From contig JAGVNS010000116.1 of the NCBI GenBank assembly GCA_020053155.1, forward strand, positions 1-6,013: 6,013 nucleotides of DNA, given 5' to 3'. Position 1 is the first letter of the stretch. Every line of letters starts with the position of its first letter. The position numbers and the translations under genes were made by a program. The notes under the pieces were generated by a model. The model had not been told where the DNA came from and did no database searches. It saw only the letters and a program-made list of their open reading frames with translations. Below, piece after piece: positions 1-5,860 of this stretch. The DNA is from Nitrososphaerota archaeon (GTDB lineage: Archaea; Iainarchaeota; Iainarchaeia; Iainarchaeales; VGJJ01).

Positions 1-945
1 AAAATGTTTGTGGCTCTGGTTGGCGCGCAGGACGAAAAATTTTCGCAAATCCTGCATTTCGGCAAAGTCTTCCACCATCCTCACGTAAAATCGCAACCGT
101 TTTGATGGAGGGTATTTTGTAAAAAGCTTTTTCTTTTCCACTATTGCCTTTTGGGGGGTCAAAAGCATTCGTTTGATTTCTTCCTTTATCTGTTTGGGGC
201 CCTTTTTCACAAGTTGGTTGAGCTTTTTACGAAAGTGGGAGATTGACAATTCTTCAATAGTAGAATAATTGTTCTGGATCCAAAACCATTGTTTCTGATG
301 GATAGACAATTTGTGCTCCAGCGCCTTTTTGCTCTTTTTTTGGAGATAGTCCAGCGCAATTCGATGCAGTTCTACTTCCTCCTGCGCCACAAATGACAAA
401 ACGGCGGGGGACATGAGAAAGGTGGAAGCGTGATCGTAATCTAATCCGTGCTGCTTGCAATAATTCTGAATTTCGGGCATGATCCATTGTTCGGGTTGAA
501 AACCGCATGCTTCTGGGGGGGCACCCGCTAATGCATATTCGTGCACATACTCTTTGACAAACGATTCAAATAGTTTTAAGACGGTTGAAAATGTCTTTTT
601 TTGTGTTGCATTTTCAAATAGTGTCAATTTCTTGCGGAGGCGTTGACACGTGGTTTTCCACTCGTGGCGGTAACGGGAATAATACTCCTTGTCTTCGTCC
701 ACTTTCTGGAAAAAATGATTGCGCAAGCGCGTGAATTCATTTGGAAAATAATAGATGGTAAGGTAATCGTCCTTCCACACGTCGATGTGAAGCGAAAAAT
801 AGTACCCGGAATACCGTCCCCACTCGTTCCATAGCTGTTGTACGTAATCGAATGGAAAAAACTTGGCATGAAATCCTTTTTGAATGAAGGGAGGTTTGAC
901 CGAATATTCCTGCAGTAATCCCTCGGCAATTGGAAACGTGGACAT
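1..945 (-). CDS. N-terminal part of a PEP-synthase-like swivelling-domain family protein (runs off left edge)
   Basis: The frame is open without a stop from the ATG at 945 to base 1, giving 315 residues and no end. The start is well supported by a Shine-Dalgarno sequence, AGGAGTGA, a few bases upstream. The protein opens with a mixed segment rich in aromatics (about residues 18-75, with FFPFDYVQQLW and YLTIYYFPNEF), then a long charged helical region with several W/Y/F positions, and ends at the window edge near LRKFFVLRA. By eye the order of elements matches the N-terminal part of the protein at 3769-4890 and the helical part of the one at 4892-5860: for example a Lys/Trp-rich QKQWFWIQNNY aligns with KKFAWLHSRY. 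I infer that it is a fourth member of the same family and that its C-terminal phosphohistidine (swivelling) domain lies beyond the window; that domain is not seen. No signal peptide or membrane segment is evident, so it is probably cytoplasmic. It is transcribed divergently from the TrmB regulator, which may control it. Its substrate is unknown. Confidence 0.8.
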   Translation of the reverse strand, partial: MSTFPIAEGLLQEYSVKPPFIQKGFHAKFFPFDYVQQLWNEWGRYSGYYFSLHIDVWKDDYLTIYYFPNEFTRLRNHFFQKVDEDKEYYSRYRHEWKTTCQRLRKKLTLFENATQKKTFSTVLKLFESFVKEYVHEYALAGAPPEACGFQPEQWIMPEIQNYCKQHGLDYDHASTFLMSPAVLSFVAQEEVELHRIALDYLQKKSKKALEHKLSIHQKQWFWIQNNYSTIEELSISHFRKKLNQLVKKGPKQIKEEIKRMLLTPQKAIVEKKKLFTKYPPSKRLRFYVRMVEDFAEMQDLRKFFVLRANQSHKHF

Positions 946-948
946 GGC

Positions 949-956
949 TCACTCCT
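949..956 (-). promoter_or_regulatory. Shine-Dalgarno sequence for the gene starting at 945
   Basis: On the minus strand AGGAGTGA lies three bases before the ATG at 945 (GGAG is about six bases upstream). It is close to the archaeal consensus GGAGGTGA with one base missing. It fixes the start of the leftmost gene. This contrasts with TrmB and the nucleotidyltransferase, which have no such site. Confidence 0.75.
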
Positions 957-979
957 TGTGGGCAGGTGCGGAAAGGGGG

Positions 980-986
980 AATATAG
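980..986 (-). promoter_or_regulatory. Possible TATA element for the leftmost minus-strand gene
   Basis: CTATATT on the minus strand is centred about 38 bases before the ATG at 945. With the usual archaeal spacing of about 26 bases from TATA centre to transcription start, the message would begin near 957, just including the Shine-Dalgarno sequence. The bases upstream are G/C-rich rather than a good BRE, so this is only a candidate. A second, weaker AT-rich site lies near 1003-1011. Confidence 0.35.
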
Positions 987-1013
987 CCCCGCCCCCCAAA
1001 CACATTATGTAGT

Positions 1014-1027
1014 CGAAAGTATAAATA
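1014..1027 (+). promoter_or_regulatory. BRE and TATA box of the TrmB gene
   Basis: CGAAAG (1014-1019) followed by TATAAATA (1020-1027) is a textbook archaeal BRE/TATA pair. The expected transcription start, about 26 bases downstream of the TATA centre, falls near 1050, giving a leader of under ten bases before the ATG at 1057. No Shine-Dalgarno sequence is present there, which fits a leaderless or near-leaderless message. Confidence 0.75.
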
Positions 1028-1029
1028 AT

Positions 1030-1055
1030 AGTGTAGTAGTCCATATTACGACACT
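1030..1055. promoter_or_regulatory. 26-bp imperfect palindrome, candidate operator
   Basis: The half-sites AGTGTAGTAGT (1030-1040) and ATTACGACACT (1045-1055) are inverted repeats matching at 9 of 11 positions around a centre at 1042/1043. The outer five base pairs, AGTGT/ACACT, are perfect. The site begins three bases after the TATA box, covers the predicted transcription start and stops one base before the ATG of TrmB. A bound protein would block initiation. TrmB-family regulators often bind palindromes at their own or neighbouring promoters, so autoregulation is a reasonable inference but not shown. Confidence 0.5.
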
Positions 1056-1056
1056 C

Positions 1057-1794
1057 ATGGTTAATGCGTTGGATCTGGAATCGTTTGGCCTGACGCGGAA
1101 CGAGGCCAAGGTATATTGGTCTCTCCTCAAGTTAGGGGCCTCCCCCGCCGCCGACATCGGCCGGGAATCCGGGTTACATCGGGTGGTAGTGTATGACGTG
1201 CTGGAGCGCCTCACGGAAAAAGCGATGGTGGGCACCGTTACCCGGAACCAGAAAAAAATCTTCGAAGCCGCACCCCCTGATGAATTGCTCGAACGATTAA
1301 AGCGCGCGGAGGAAACGATTGCTGAAAACAAGCGGCGCTATGAAGAGATGCAGGAAACCCTGAACAGAATGTATGTGCATGCCGGAGAAAAAAGCAGTGT
1401 TTATTTTTTCAAAGGAAAAAAGGGGATCAAGGCGGCGTTGTTACACATGGTGGGAGAGAACAAGCCCATTTTTTCGATCGGAAGTTCGGGACGAACCCGC
1501 GAATTATTGGGACCCGATTTCAAGGTCATCCGCGAAACCATTGAGAAGAAAAAGATTCCCATAAAAATGCTGTATTATTCTTCCACGCGAAACAAGGACA
1601 TTGGATTCAAGCATGCCGAATTGCGCTTTCTATCCGACGAGTACCAAAATCCCATGCTTATTCATATCACGGGAAACGTGACCATCATTACCATGCTAGA
1701 CACCGAGCCCTTTGCCATCCTCATTCGCAACCAATCCACGGCCGAATCCTTTGTTCGACACTTTGAATACTTTTGGAAACTGGCCACGCCATAA
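1057..1794 (+). CDS. TrmB-family transcriptional regulator
   Basis: This 245-residue protein has the standard TrmB layout. An N-terminal winged helix-turn-helix (about residues 7-73) carries LESFGLTRNEAKVYWSLL and the recognition region GLHRVVVYDVLERL. A short charged coiled coil (about 75-105) follows, used for dimerisation in this family. A C-terminal effector domain (about 113-245) starts with YFFKGKKGIKAAL, includes SIGSSGRTREL, and ends with the F..FW motif usual for the group. TrmB proteins bind DNA and respond to sugars or other small ligands; the ligand here cannot be told. The ATG at 1057 is chosen because the TATA box and the palindrome lie just upstream. A GTG at 958 in the same frame would add 33 residues unlike the family, encoded across the promoter itself. 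The gene diverges from the leftmost swivelling-domain gene and converges with the nucleotidyltransferase cassette. It is likely autoregulatory. Confidence 0.9.
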   Translation: MVNALDLESFGLTRNEAKVYWSLLKLGASPAADIGRESGLHRVVVYDVLERLTEKAMVGTVTRNQKKIFEAAPPDELLERLKRAEETIAENKRRYEEMQETLNRMYVHAGEKSSVYFFKGKKGIKAALLHMVGENKPIFSIGSSGRTRELLGPDFKVIRETIEKKKIPIKMLYYSSTRNKDIGFKHAELRFLSDEYQNPMLIHITGNVTIITMLDTEPFAILIRNQSTAESFVRHFEYFWKLATP

Positions 1795-1820
1795 TAGCAC
1801 TCTTATTCCCCTCCCCTGCC

Positions 1821-1835
1821 CTGCGAAGAGCGCAG
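1821..1835. terminator. Small hairpin between convergent genes
   Basis: CTGCG, a five-base loop, then CGCAG forms a perfect 5-bp stem in the 53-base gap between the TrmB stop and the stop of the 58-aa gene. It reads as a hairpin on both strands, so it could help end both converging transcripts. There is no long T tract directly after it on either strand, so termination is a weak inference. Confidence 0.3.
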
Positions 1836-1847
1836 AAAGATTCCCGT

Positions 1848-2024
1848 TTATTTCCCACCCAAGTATTTGGCGTGCTGTTTGCTCCAAACCTTATTGGGGG
1901 TTTTCTTGAGCCAATCGGTATAAAAGTCGATGAATTCCATCCGCTCTTTTCTATTTTGTGCGACTTCCCGACGCAACGCCTGACGATCAGCATCCGTTAA
2001 TTTAGGAACATCCTTCAATGCCAT
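1848..2024 (-). CDS. Small 58-aa protein coupled to the nucleotidyltransferase
   Basis: The ATG at 2024 opens a 58-residue frame ending in TAA. The start overlaps the last 10 bases of the nucleotidyltransferase gene, and GGAG lies eight bases upstream inside that gene, so translation is probably coupled. The protein begins MALKDVPKLTDADRQALRRE, is strongly charged and probably helical, and its second half holds FIDFYTDWLKKTPNKVWSKQ, with paired aromatics and a conserved-looking VWSKQ segment. It has no membrane helix or signal peptide. I do not recognise a named family; I have a vague memory of similar small proteins next to archaeal nucleotidyltransferases, which is not evidence. Gene order and overlap suggest a partner, perhaps an antitoxin or regulator, of the enzyme upstream. 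It is real rather than chance, judging from the coupled start, the ribosome binding site and protein-like composition. Confidence 0.72.
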   Translation of the reverse strand: MALKDVPKLTDADRQALRREVAQNRKERMEFIDFYTDWLKKTPNKVWSKQHAKYLGGK

Positions 2025-2620
2025 AGTACTTTCTCCGCTTTATCTTTTACCCCAATCTCGTTAATATGCTTTTGGAGCAATTCCACGTTCAAATGAGGTT
2101 TAAACATCCGATATAAGTGTCGCGCGTCTTCAAAGTCTTTGTCGGTACCCAATAACAGTTTGTACGCAATTTGTAATTCCATTTCAGAAGTGTAAATTTT
2201 TTCTCCATTCAAAAACACTTCAATGGGATGGTCCAACGAATATTCATTGTACACTGATTTAGTGAATTTTACTTCAAAATTAGGAATGACTTTTTCCTGG
2301 ACTGCGAATCGAATAGCCGTATTATTTTCTAAGTATTCATGCAACGCTTCCTGGGGAGTAGAAACGTTTACCCCCCAAAATCCTTCCTTTTCCAATTCAT
2401 TCCACCATTCTTTCATTTTTTTCTCATCAATTTTTTCAATGAACAAGTCCACGTCTTCCGTGTTCCGGCTCCGCCCAAACAATATGGCAATGTATCCCGA
2501 TATGATGACGTAGCGGATGTTCAGTTTGTGGAGGATTTTGACGAAACGCAAAACCAATTTGTCCAGGTTGGACAATTCGCGGTCGAATACAATCTTATTT
2601 TTTGAATAGGTGAACTCCAT
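2015..2620 (-). CDS. AbiEii-like nucleotidyltransferase
   Basis: The 201-residue protein carries the nucleotidyltransferase core: SG at residues 41-42, then GRSRNTEDVDLFIE (49-62) with the metal-binding pair Asp56 and Asp58, and a likely third acidic residue, Glu116, in the strand NFEVKF. The C-terminal helical part has the pattern ELQIAYKLLLG, KDFEDARHLY (148-170), which is typical of AbiEii/AbiGii-type and related archaeal nucleotidyltransferases where K-D..DA packs near the active site. Such enzymes transfer a nucleotide to tRNA or protein targets, often as toxins, with a small neighbour as antidote. The start has no Shine-Dalgarno sequence but sits about 26 bases from a TATA box, fitting a leaderless message. 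Four 60-base rows sampled here have 28-35% G+C against 38-65% in four rows of TrmB, suggesting separate origin. A housekeeping role is not excluded. Confidence 0.82.
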   Translation of the reverse strand: MEFTYSKNKIVFDRELSNLDKLVLRFVKILHKLNIRYVIISGYIAILFGRSRNTEDVDLFIEKIDEKKMKEWWNELEKEGFWGVNVSTPQEALHEYLENNTAIRFAVQEKVIPNFEVKFTKSVYNEYSLDHPIEVFLNGEKIYTSEMELQIAYKLLLGTDKDFEDARHLYRMFKPHLNVELLQKHINEIGVKDKAEKVLWH

Positions 2621-2640
2621 GCAAAAATAGAGTCATCAGC

Positions 2641-2650
2641 ATTAAAATAG
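2641..2650 (-). promoter_or_regulatory. TATA box of the nucleotidyltransferase gene
   Basis: CTATTTTAAT on the minus strand is centred 25-26 bases before the ATG at 2620, exactly where a transcript would start on or next to the start codon. CTAAACC just upstream could act as the BRE. The absence of a ribosome binding site agrees with leaderless translation. The element shares bases with the tail of the terminator-like hairpin of the gene cluster upstream. Confidence 0.55.
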
Positions 2651-2669
2651 GTTTAGGCGGCAAACCGCC
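2644..2669 (-). terminator. Hairpin and T-rich tail after the three-gene cluster
   Basis: Read on the minus strand, GGCGG, a four-base loop and CCGCC form a perfect GC stem (2669-2656) ten bases after the stop of the swivelling-domain gene at 2680, followed by TAAACCTATTTT. This is a plausible end for the cluster's transcript. The T tract is interrupted, so efficiency is unclear. Confidence 0.4.
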
Positions 2670-2679
2670 AATGAAACTC

Positions 2680-3768
2680 TCATTGAATGATACGCACGGT
2701 TCCCTTATTCGCGTCTACTTCTATTTTATCTCCTTGCGCGAGGAGTCTCGTAGCGGTTTTGGTCCCTATTATGCACGTTTTTTTTAGTTCTCGTGAAATG
2801 ATAGAAGCGTGACTTAACACTCCTCCCTCATCGGTTACAATGGCTTGCGCTTTCCGAATCAGAGCGATGTCTTTGGGATGAGTCATGCTTGCCACCAATA
2901 CGAATTTTCCATTAGGAGGTCTGGAATGCGTCTGGAGATTGAAAACAACCCCTTTTACTTTACCCGGAAATGCGGTTTTCCCTTGCACGTGGTTAACGGC
3001 TTTTACTTCGAACCATTTTTGATGGATTTGTTTCAGCAGAGTTTTGCTCGTGAACACTTCCTCTGTTCCCCCTTTTTCTACAAAGAGGTAAAAGTACCCC
3101 TGCATCCGTTTTTGCAACACACGTTTTTCATTCGCCGTGATCGTTTCCCTTTCCAAAATGGTTTTCAATTCAGGAAGAGTAGCATACACCAGCAGTCCCC
3201 CATTCATTTTCCATTTTTTTCCTAATTCAATGCTCCATTTTTGGGTGAGGGCATCCATGAGGGGATAGCCGGGGGCAATTTGGTCGCGCTCCTTTCCTAT
3301 TTTTTGAATCATTTTTTCGGTCAATTTTCCCTTGCACGTTTCGTTTCCCACGTAGCGCCATAGGCAGTTGTAGACCCCGAGCGCAGAGATGTAGCGCGGA
3401 TAAATGTCCAAGATTGTGCGCACTTTTTCCAATGGGTTTTTGAGTTTGGAAAGAGCTTTTGCTTTCGCGATGCATTTTTGTCCATCCTGATGTGCCCGCA
3501 GGAGAGTTTTTTCCATGAAACCCTTCAAATCCTTCTTCAATACTTGTTCCGTTTGCTGGGCAATTCGTTCTTCATTTAGAAGCGTATGAAAATGCCCCCT
3601 CGTTCCAACGCCTGCCAATGCATCGTAGGAAAAACCAATGCGAGGACGGAGAAAAGCAGTATACCCGTGCGCAATGCAACTGAGCGTGAACAAGGATAAA
3701 TTCCGCTGTGTGGCCGGCTTCAATCCGTGCGTTCGAACGATGGTTTCAATTCTGACAAAAGAAGCCAT
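2680..3768 (-). CDS. PEP-utilising swivelling-domain protein, third in cluster
   Basis: The 362-residue protein ends in a phosphohistidine swivelling domain (about residues 261-362): an entry strand TAFPGKVKGVV, the motif TDEGGVLSHASIISRE with the phosphorylatable His320, then GTKTATRLL and GDKIEVDANKGTVRI. In PEP synthase, pyruvate phosphate dikinase and rifampin phosphotransferase this domain carries a phosphate from an ATP site to an acceptor site. The N-terminal 260 residues are helical and charged, with no ATP-grasp domain, and there is no PEP/pyruvate-binding barrel after the swivel. It is the most divergent of the three: the usual TTP[DE]F loop before the His is THPKD, and the P of the 'GIPCVVG' segment is lost (KKTCIIG). 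The start codon follows the preceding stop with no gap, and AAGGTGA five bases upstream is a good ribosome binding site. Its acceptor is unknown. Confidence 0.88.
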   Translation of the reverse strand: MASFVRIETIVRTHGLKPATQRNLSLFTLSCIAHGYTAFLRPRIGFSYDALAGVGTRGHFHTLLNEERIAQQTEQVLKKDLKGFMEKTLLRAHQDGQKCIAKAKALSKLKNPLEKVRTILDIYPRYISALGVYNCLWRYVGNETCKGKLTEKMIQKIGKERDQIAPGYPLMDALTQKWSIELGKKWKMNGGLLVYATLPELKTILERETITANEKRVLQKRMQGYFYLFVEKGGTEEVFTSKTLLKQIHQKWFEVKAVNHVQGKTAFPGKVKGVVFNLQTHSRPPNGKFVLVASMTHPKDIALIRKAQAIVTDEGGVLSHASIISRELKKTCIIGTKTATRLLAQGDKIEVDANKGTVRIIQ

Positions 3769-4890
3769 TTACTTCACCTTGCGGACGATGCCAGTATTCG
3801 CGTCGACTTCTACCAAATCGCCATTTTTCAAAAAGCGGGTGGCATTCTTTGTCCCTACCACACACGGAATCCCTAACTCTCGGGAGATGATGGCCGCGTG
3901 GCTGACAATTCCCCCTTCATCCGTGATTATTCCAATGGCTTTTACGAGCGCGGGCATGAAATCGGGCGTGGTGCTGGGAGAAACGATTATTTCGCCTTCC
4001 TGAAAAACGGCCAAATCCTTTCTTCCGAACACTTTCCGAACCTTCCCTCGCACCACTCCGGGAAAGGCTACTTGCCCCTTGAGATCGGAAACCTTTTCTT
4101 TACCCTCTTCTTTTTCAAAGTGGACATTCAATTCTTTTTCAATTTGGGAAGGAGAAAATCCAGTGAATAACGTGTCATCCGTAAAAAAGAATTCGTCAAA
4201 ACGGGCATCCAATTCTTTTTTGGAAGGAATCTTTCCTGAAAACACTTCCTTCAACAGTAAAACGGGCACGTATTTCTTGAGTTTTGGATAAGCTTTGAGA
4301 ATGGATTTCCGAATCACCGCATCCGAGCTTGGGGCTTCTTTTTCTCCTTCCTTTCGCGCGGTTAGAAGTAAATCCAATTCTCTTCCATTTCTCTTTTTTT
4401 CTTCGAATAAGTCAATCAACCACCAAACGGCCTCAAACCACGGCCATGAATGCCGAAATTTTTCGGTGTATCTCTCCAGTTCCTTCAAACTCAACGCAGG
4501 TTCTCTTTCATACGTGGGCTTGATCTCCTGGATTCGATGATTGGATTCTTTTACGACCTTTTGGACGTATTGGGGATCCCTATCGATGTGGGATTGGAGT
4601 TCTTGCTTAATCCAATCTAATCCCCGCTGGTCCATGTAAACGTTCATCATCCCATTCTTTCGCCAGCAAATCAAATAAGGATGAATGGGCTGCATTTGCT
4701 GAGTCCATTGTCTCGGATCGCTTTTCTCTCCTGCGTACCATATTTCCATGATTCCCAAGGAAAAATCGCGGGAAAAGAATGGAGCGAAAATAGGAGGCGC
4801 TCCCTTTGCGGGCTTAGTTCGCTTCCCTTTGAAGAAAGTTCCCGAGGTAATTATCGACTTTAATTTTTCAGATTGCGACGCTCTGGCCAT
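3769..4890 (-). CDS. PEP-utilising swivelling-domain protein, second in cluster
   Basis: This 373-residue protein has a conventional C-terminal swivelling domain (about 270-373): VAFPGVVRGKVRKV, the loop SPSTTPDFMP, TDEGGIVSHAAIISRELG with His331, GTKNATRFL and GDLVEVDANTG. The N-terminal 110 residues contain an aromatic-rich mixed segment (PPIFAPFFSRDFSLG, PYLICWRKNG) that resembles the start of the leftmost protein. The long middle helical region of that protein seems missing or shortened here; the chain passes quickly to the pre-swivel segment YVPVLLLKEVF..KIP. No ATP-grasp or PEP barrel is present. The start at 4890 is preferred: it leaves a one-base gap to the upstream stop. An ATG at 4926 in the same frame would overlap the upstream gene by 35 bases and add twelve residues of no family likeness. 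No strong ribosome binding site precedes either, so coupling with the upstream gene is likely. Confidence 0.88.
   Translation of the reverse strand: MARASQSEKLKSIITSGTFFKGKRTKPAKGAPPIFAPFFSRDFSLGIMEIWYAGEKSDPRQWTQQMQPIHPYLICWRKNGMMNVYMDQRGLDWIKQELQSHIDRDPQYVQKVVKESNHRIQEIKPTYEREPALSLKELERYTEKFRHSWPWFEAVWWLIDLFEEKKRNGRELDLLLTARKEGEKEAPSSDAVIRKSILKAYPKLKKYVPVLLLKEVFSGKIPSKKELDARFDEFFFTDDTLFTGFSPSQIEKELNVHFEKEEGKEKVSDLKGQVAFPGVVRGKVRKVFGRKDLAVFQEGEIIVSPSTTPDFMPALVKAIGIITDEGGIVSHAAIISRELGIPCVVGTKNATRFLKNGDLVEVDANTGIVRKVK
3774..3780 (-). promoter_or_regulatory. Shine-Dalgarno sequence for the gene starting at 3768
   Basis: AAGGTGA lies five bases before the ATG, inside the last codons of the preceding gene. 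It supports the ATG immediately after the TAA stop and shows the two genes are translated from one message. Confidence 0.7.
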
Positions 4891-4891
4891 A

Positions 4892-5860
4892 TCATTCGCT
4901 CTTAACCTGGTTGAGTATTTTAACAACGCCCTTCGTCGCGTCCACCTCTATCATGTCTCCATCTTTCAAAATTTGCGTCGCAATTTTGGTTCCAATTACA
5001 CACGGTTTGCCCATTTCTCGAGCTACGATAGCCGCATGACAGGTTACTCCCCCTTCATCTGTTACAAAAGCGCTAGCTTTTCGCATAATGGGAATGAATT
5101 CGGGGGTTGTCATCGGAGTAACAATAATCTCTCCTTCGCTTAGCTTGTAAAAATCATTCCTATCCAAAATAATGCGCACAATCCCATTAATCTTTCCTCG
5201 GCAGGCAGAAGTTCCGGTAAATTGGTCCACTGTTTCTTTCTTTTCCTGAAAATAGCGAGCCCATTCTTCAACATCATTTCCCTCTAAGTAGCGAGTCTTT
5301 CCATCTTCCAGGAGAACGGCATAGCGCTTCATGCGAGACTGAATAATGGGTTTCCTAAATGAACGATCACTAATCTCCTTCCAGAGGCAATAGAGGAGTT
5401 GCTCGTAGGTCAATCCAATCGTCTGCGCTTTTTTTTCGAGCATGGGAATTGCATCATAGGTGGCCCGATTGAATACGTCCGTTCGCTGGGTGCGATAGTA
5501 GACGATAAATTGGAGCAAGTCAACCAGGTTGGAACGGTCTCCTGCTAATTTTCGCGCCCGTTTGATTGCGGACAATATGTATTTTTTGGAGTTCTTGTAC
5601 TCCCCCACTACCTTTTTTGTGTCCATTTTAGATTGCCGTTCGCGAGCGTCTTCCACCGAATATGTATTGGGGGAACCGTATCGTGAATGAAGCCAGGCGA
5701 ACTTCTTTACGTGGCTATCCAAATCATTCGATTGGGCCAGCTTGTATTCTTCAAGGCGATAATAGTTGTCTTCATAGGGCAAACTCAAGTCGTTCATTAA
5801 TTTTTCTATCTCAACTGGAGATATTTTTTCTCCTAGTAGCGTGCGAACGGCCTCTACCAC
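4892..5860 (-). CDS. PEP-utilising swivelling-domain protein, first in cluster, probably 5'-truncated
   Basis: The 322 residues from GTG 5860 end in a swivelling domain (about 216-315): GTSACRGKINGIVRI, the loop TPMTTPEFIP, TDEGGVTCHAAIVAREMG with His275, GTKIATQIL and GDMIEVDATKG. By hand count 43 of 74 residues in the core match the protein at 3769-4890. The N-terminal two thirds are helical, with FAWLHSRYGS and FIVYYRTQRTDVFNRATYD matching the helical part of the leftmost paralogue. The start is doubtful: GTG 5860 has no ribosome binding site, and family-like sequence (AYIQYCGTLTSVWAAEQP) continues in frame upstream, where no ATG, GTG or TTG exists before the stop at 5957-5959. Compared with the leftmost protein it lacks the aromatic N-terminal domain. 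It may be a truncated yet conserved gene, a frameshifted one, or start at a rare codon. The catalytic domain is intact. Confidence 0.78.
   Translation of the reverse strand: MVEAVRTLLGEKISPVEIEKLMNDLSLPYEDNYYRLEEYKLAQSNDLDSHVKKFAWLHSRYGSPNTYSVEDARERQSKMDTKKVVGEYKNSKKYILSAIKRARKLAGDRSNLVDLLQFIVYYRTQRTDVFNRATYDAIPMLEKKAQTIGLTYEQLLYCLWKEISDRSFRKPIIQSRMKRYAVLLEDGKTRYLEGNDVEEWARYFQEKKETVDQFTGTSACRGKINGIVRIILDRNDFYKLSEGEIIVTPMTTPEFIPIMRKASAFVTDEGGVTCHAAIVAREMGKPCVIGTKIATQILKDGDMIEVDATKGVVKILNQVKSE

Noticed and set aside
254..1003. Several open frames of 60-100 codons on both strands across the leftmost gene
   Set aside because: They lie in other frames of the 315-codon frame that has a ribosome binding site and family-like sequence; their products are low-quality, rich in R, S and P.
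1019..1033. AGTATAAATAATAGT around the TATA box as an operator
   Set aside because: The arms AGTAT and ATAGT are not true inverted complements (one mismatch in five) and the stretch is explained by the TATA box; the palindrome at 1030-1055 is much better.
958..1056. Extension of TrmB to an upstream GTG at 958
   Set aside because: The extra 33 residues do not resemble TrmB proteins and would be encoded across the TATA box and palindrome; the ATG at 1057 fits both promoter spacing and family length.
4891..4926. Start of the second cluster gene at ATG 4926
   Set aside because: It would overlap the upstream gene by 35 bases and adds twelve residues with no family likeness; the ATG at 4890 leaves a one-base gap as elsewhere in the cluster.
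2680..5860. True PEP synthase or pyruvate phosphate dikinase split into three genes by frameshifts
   Set aside because: Each gene ends with its own complete swivelling domain; a broken single enzyme would have one such domain followed by a PEP-binding barrel, which is absent.
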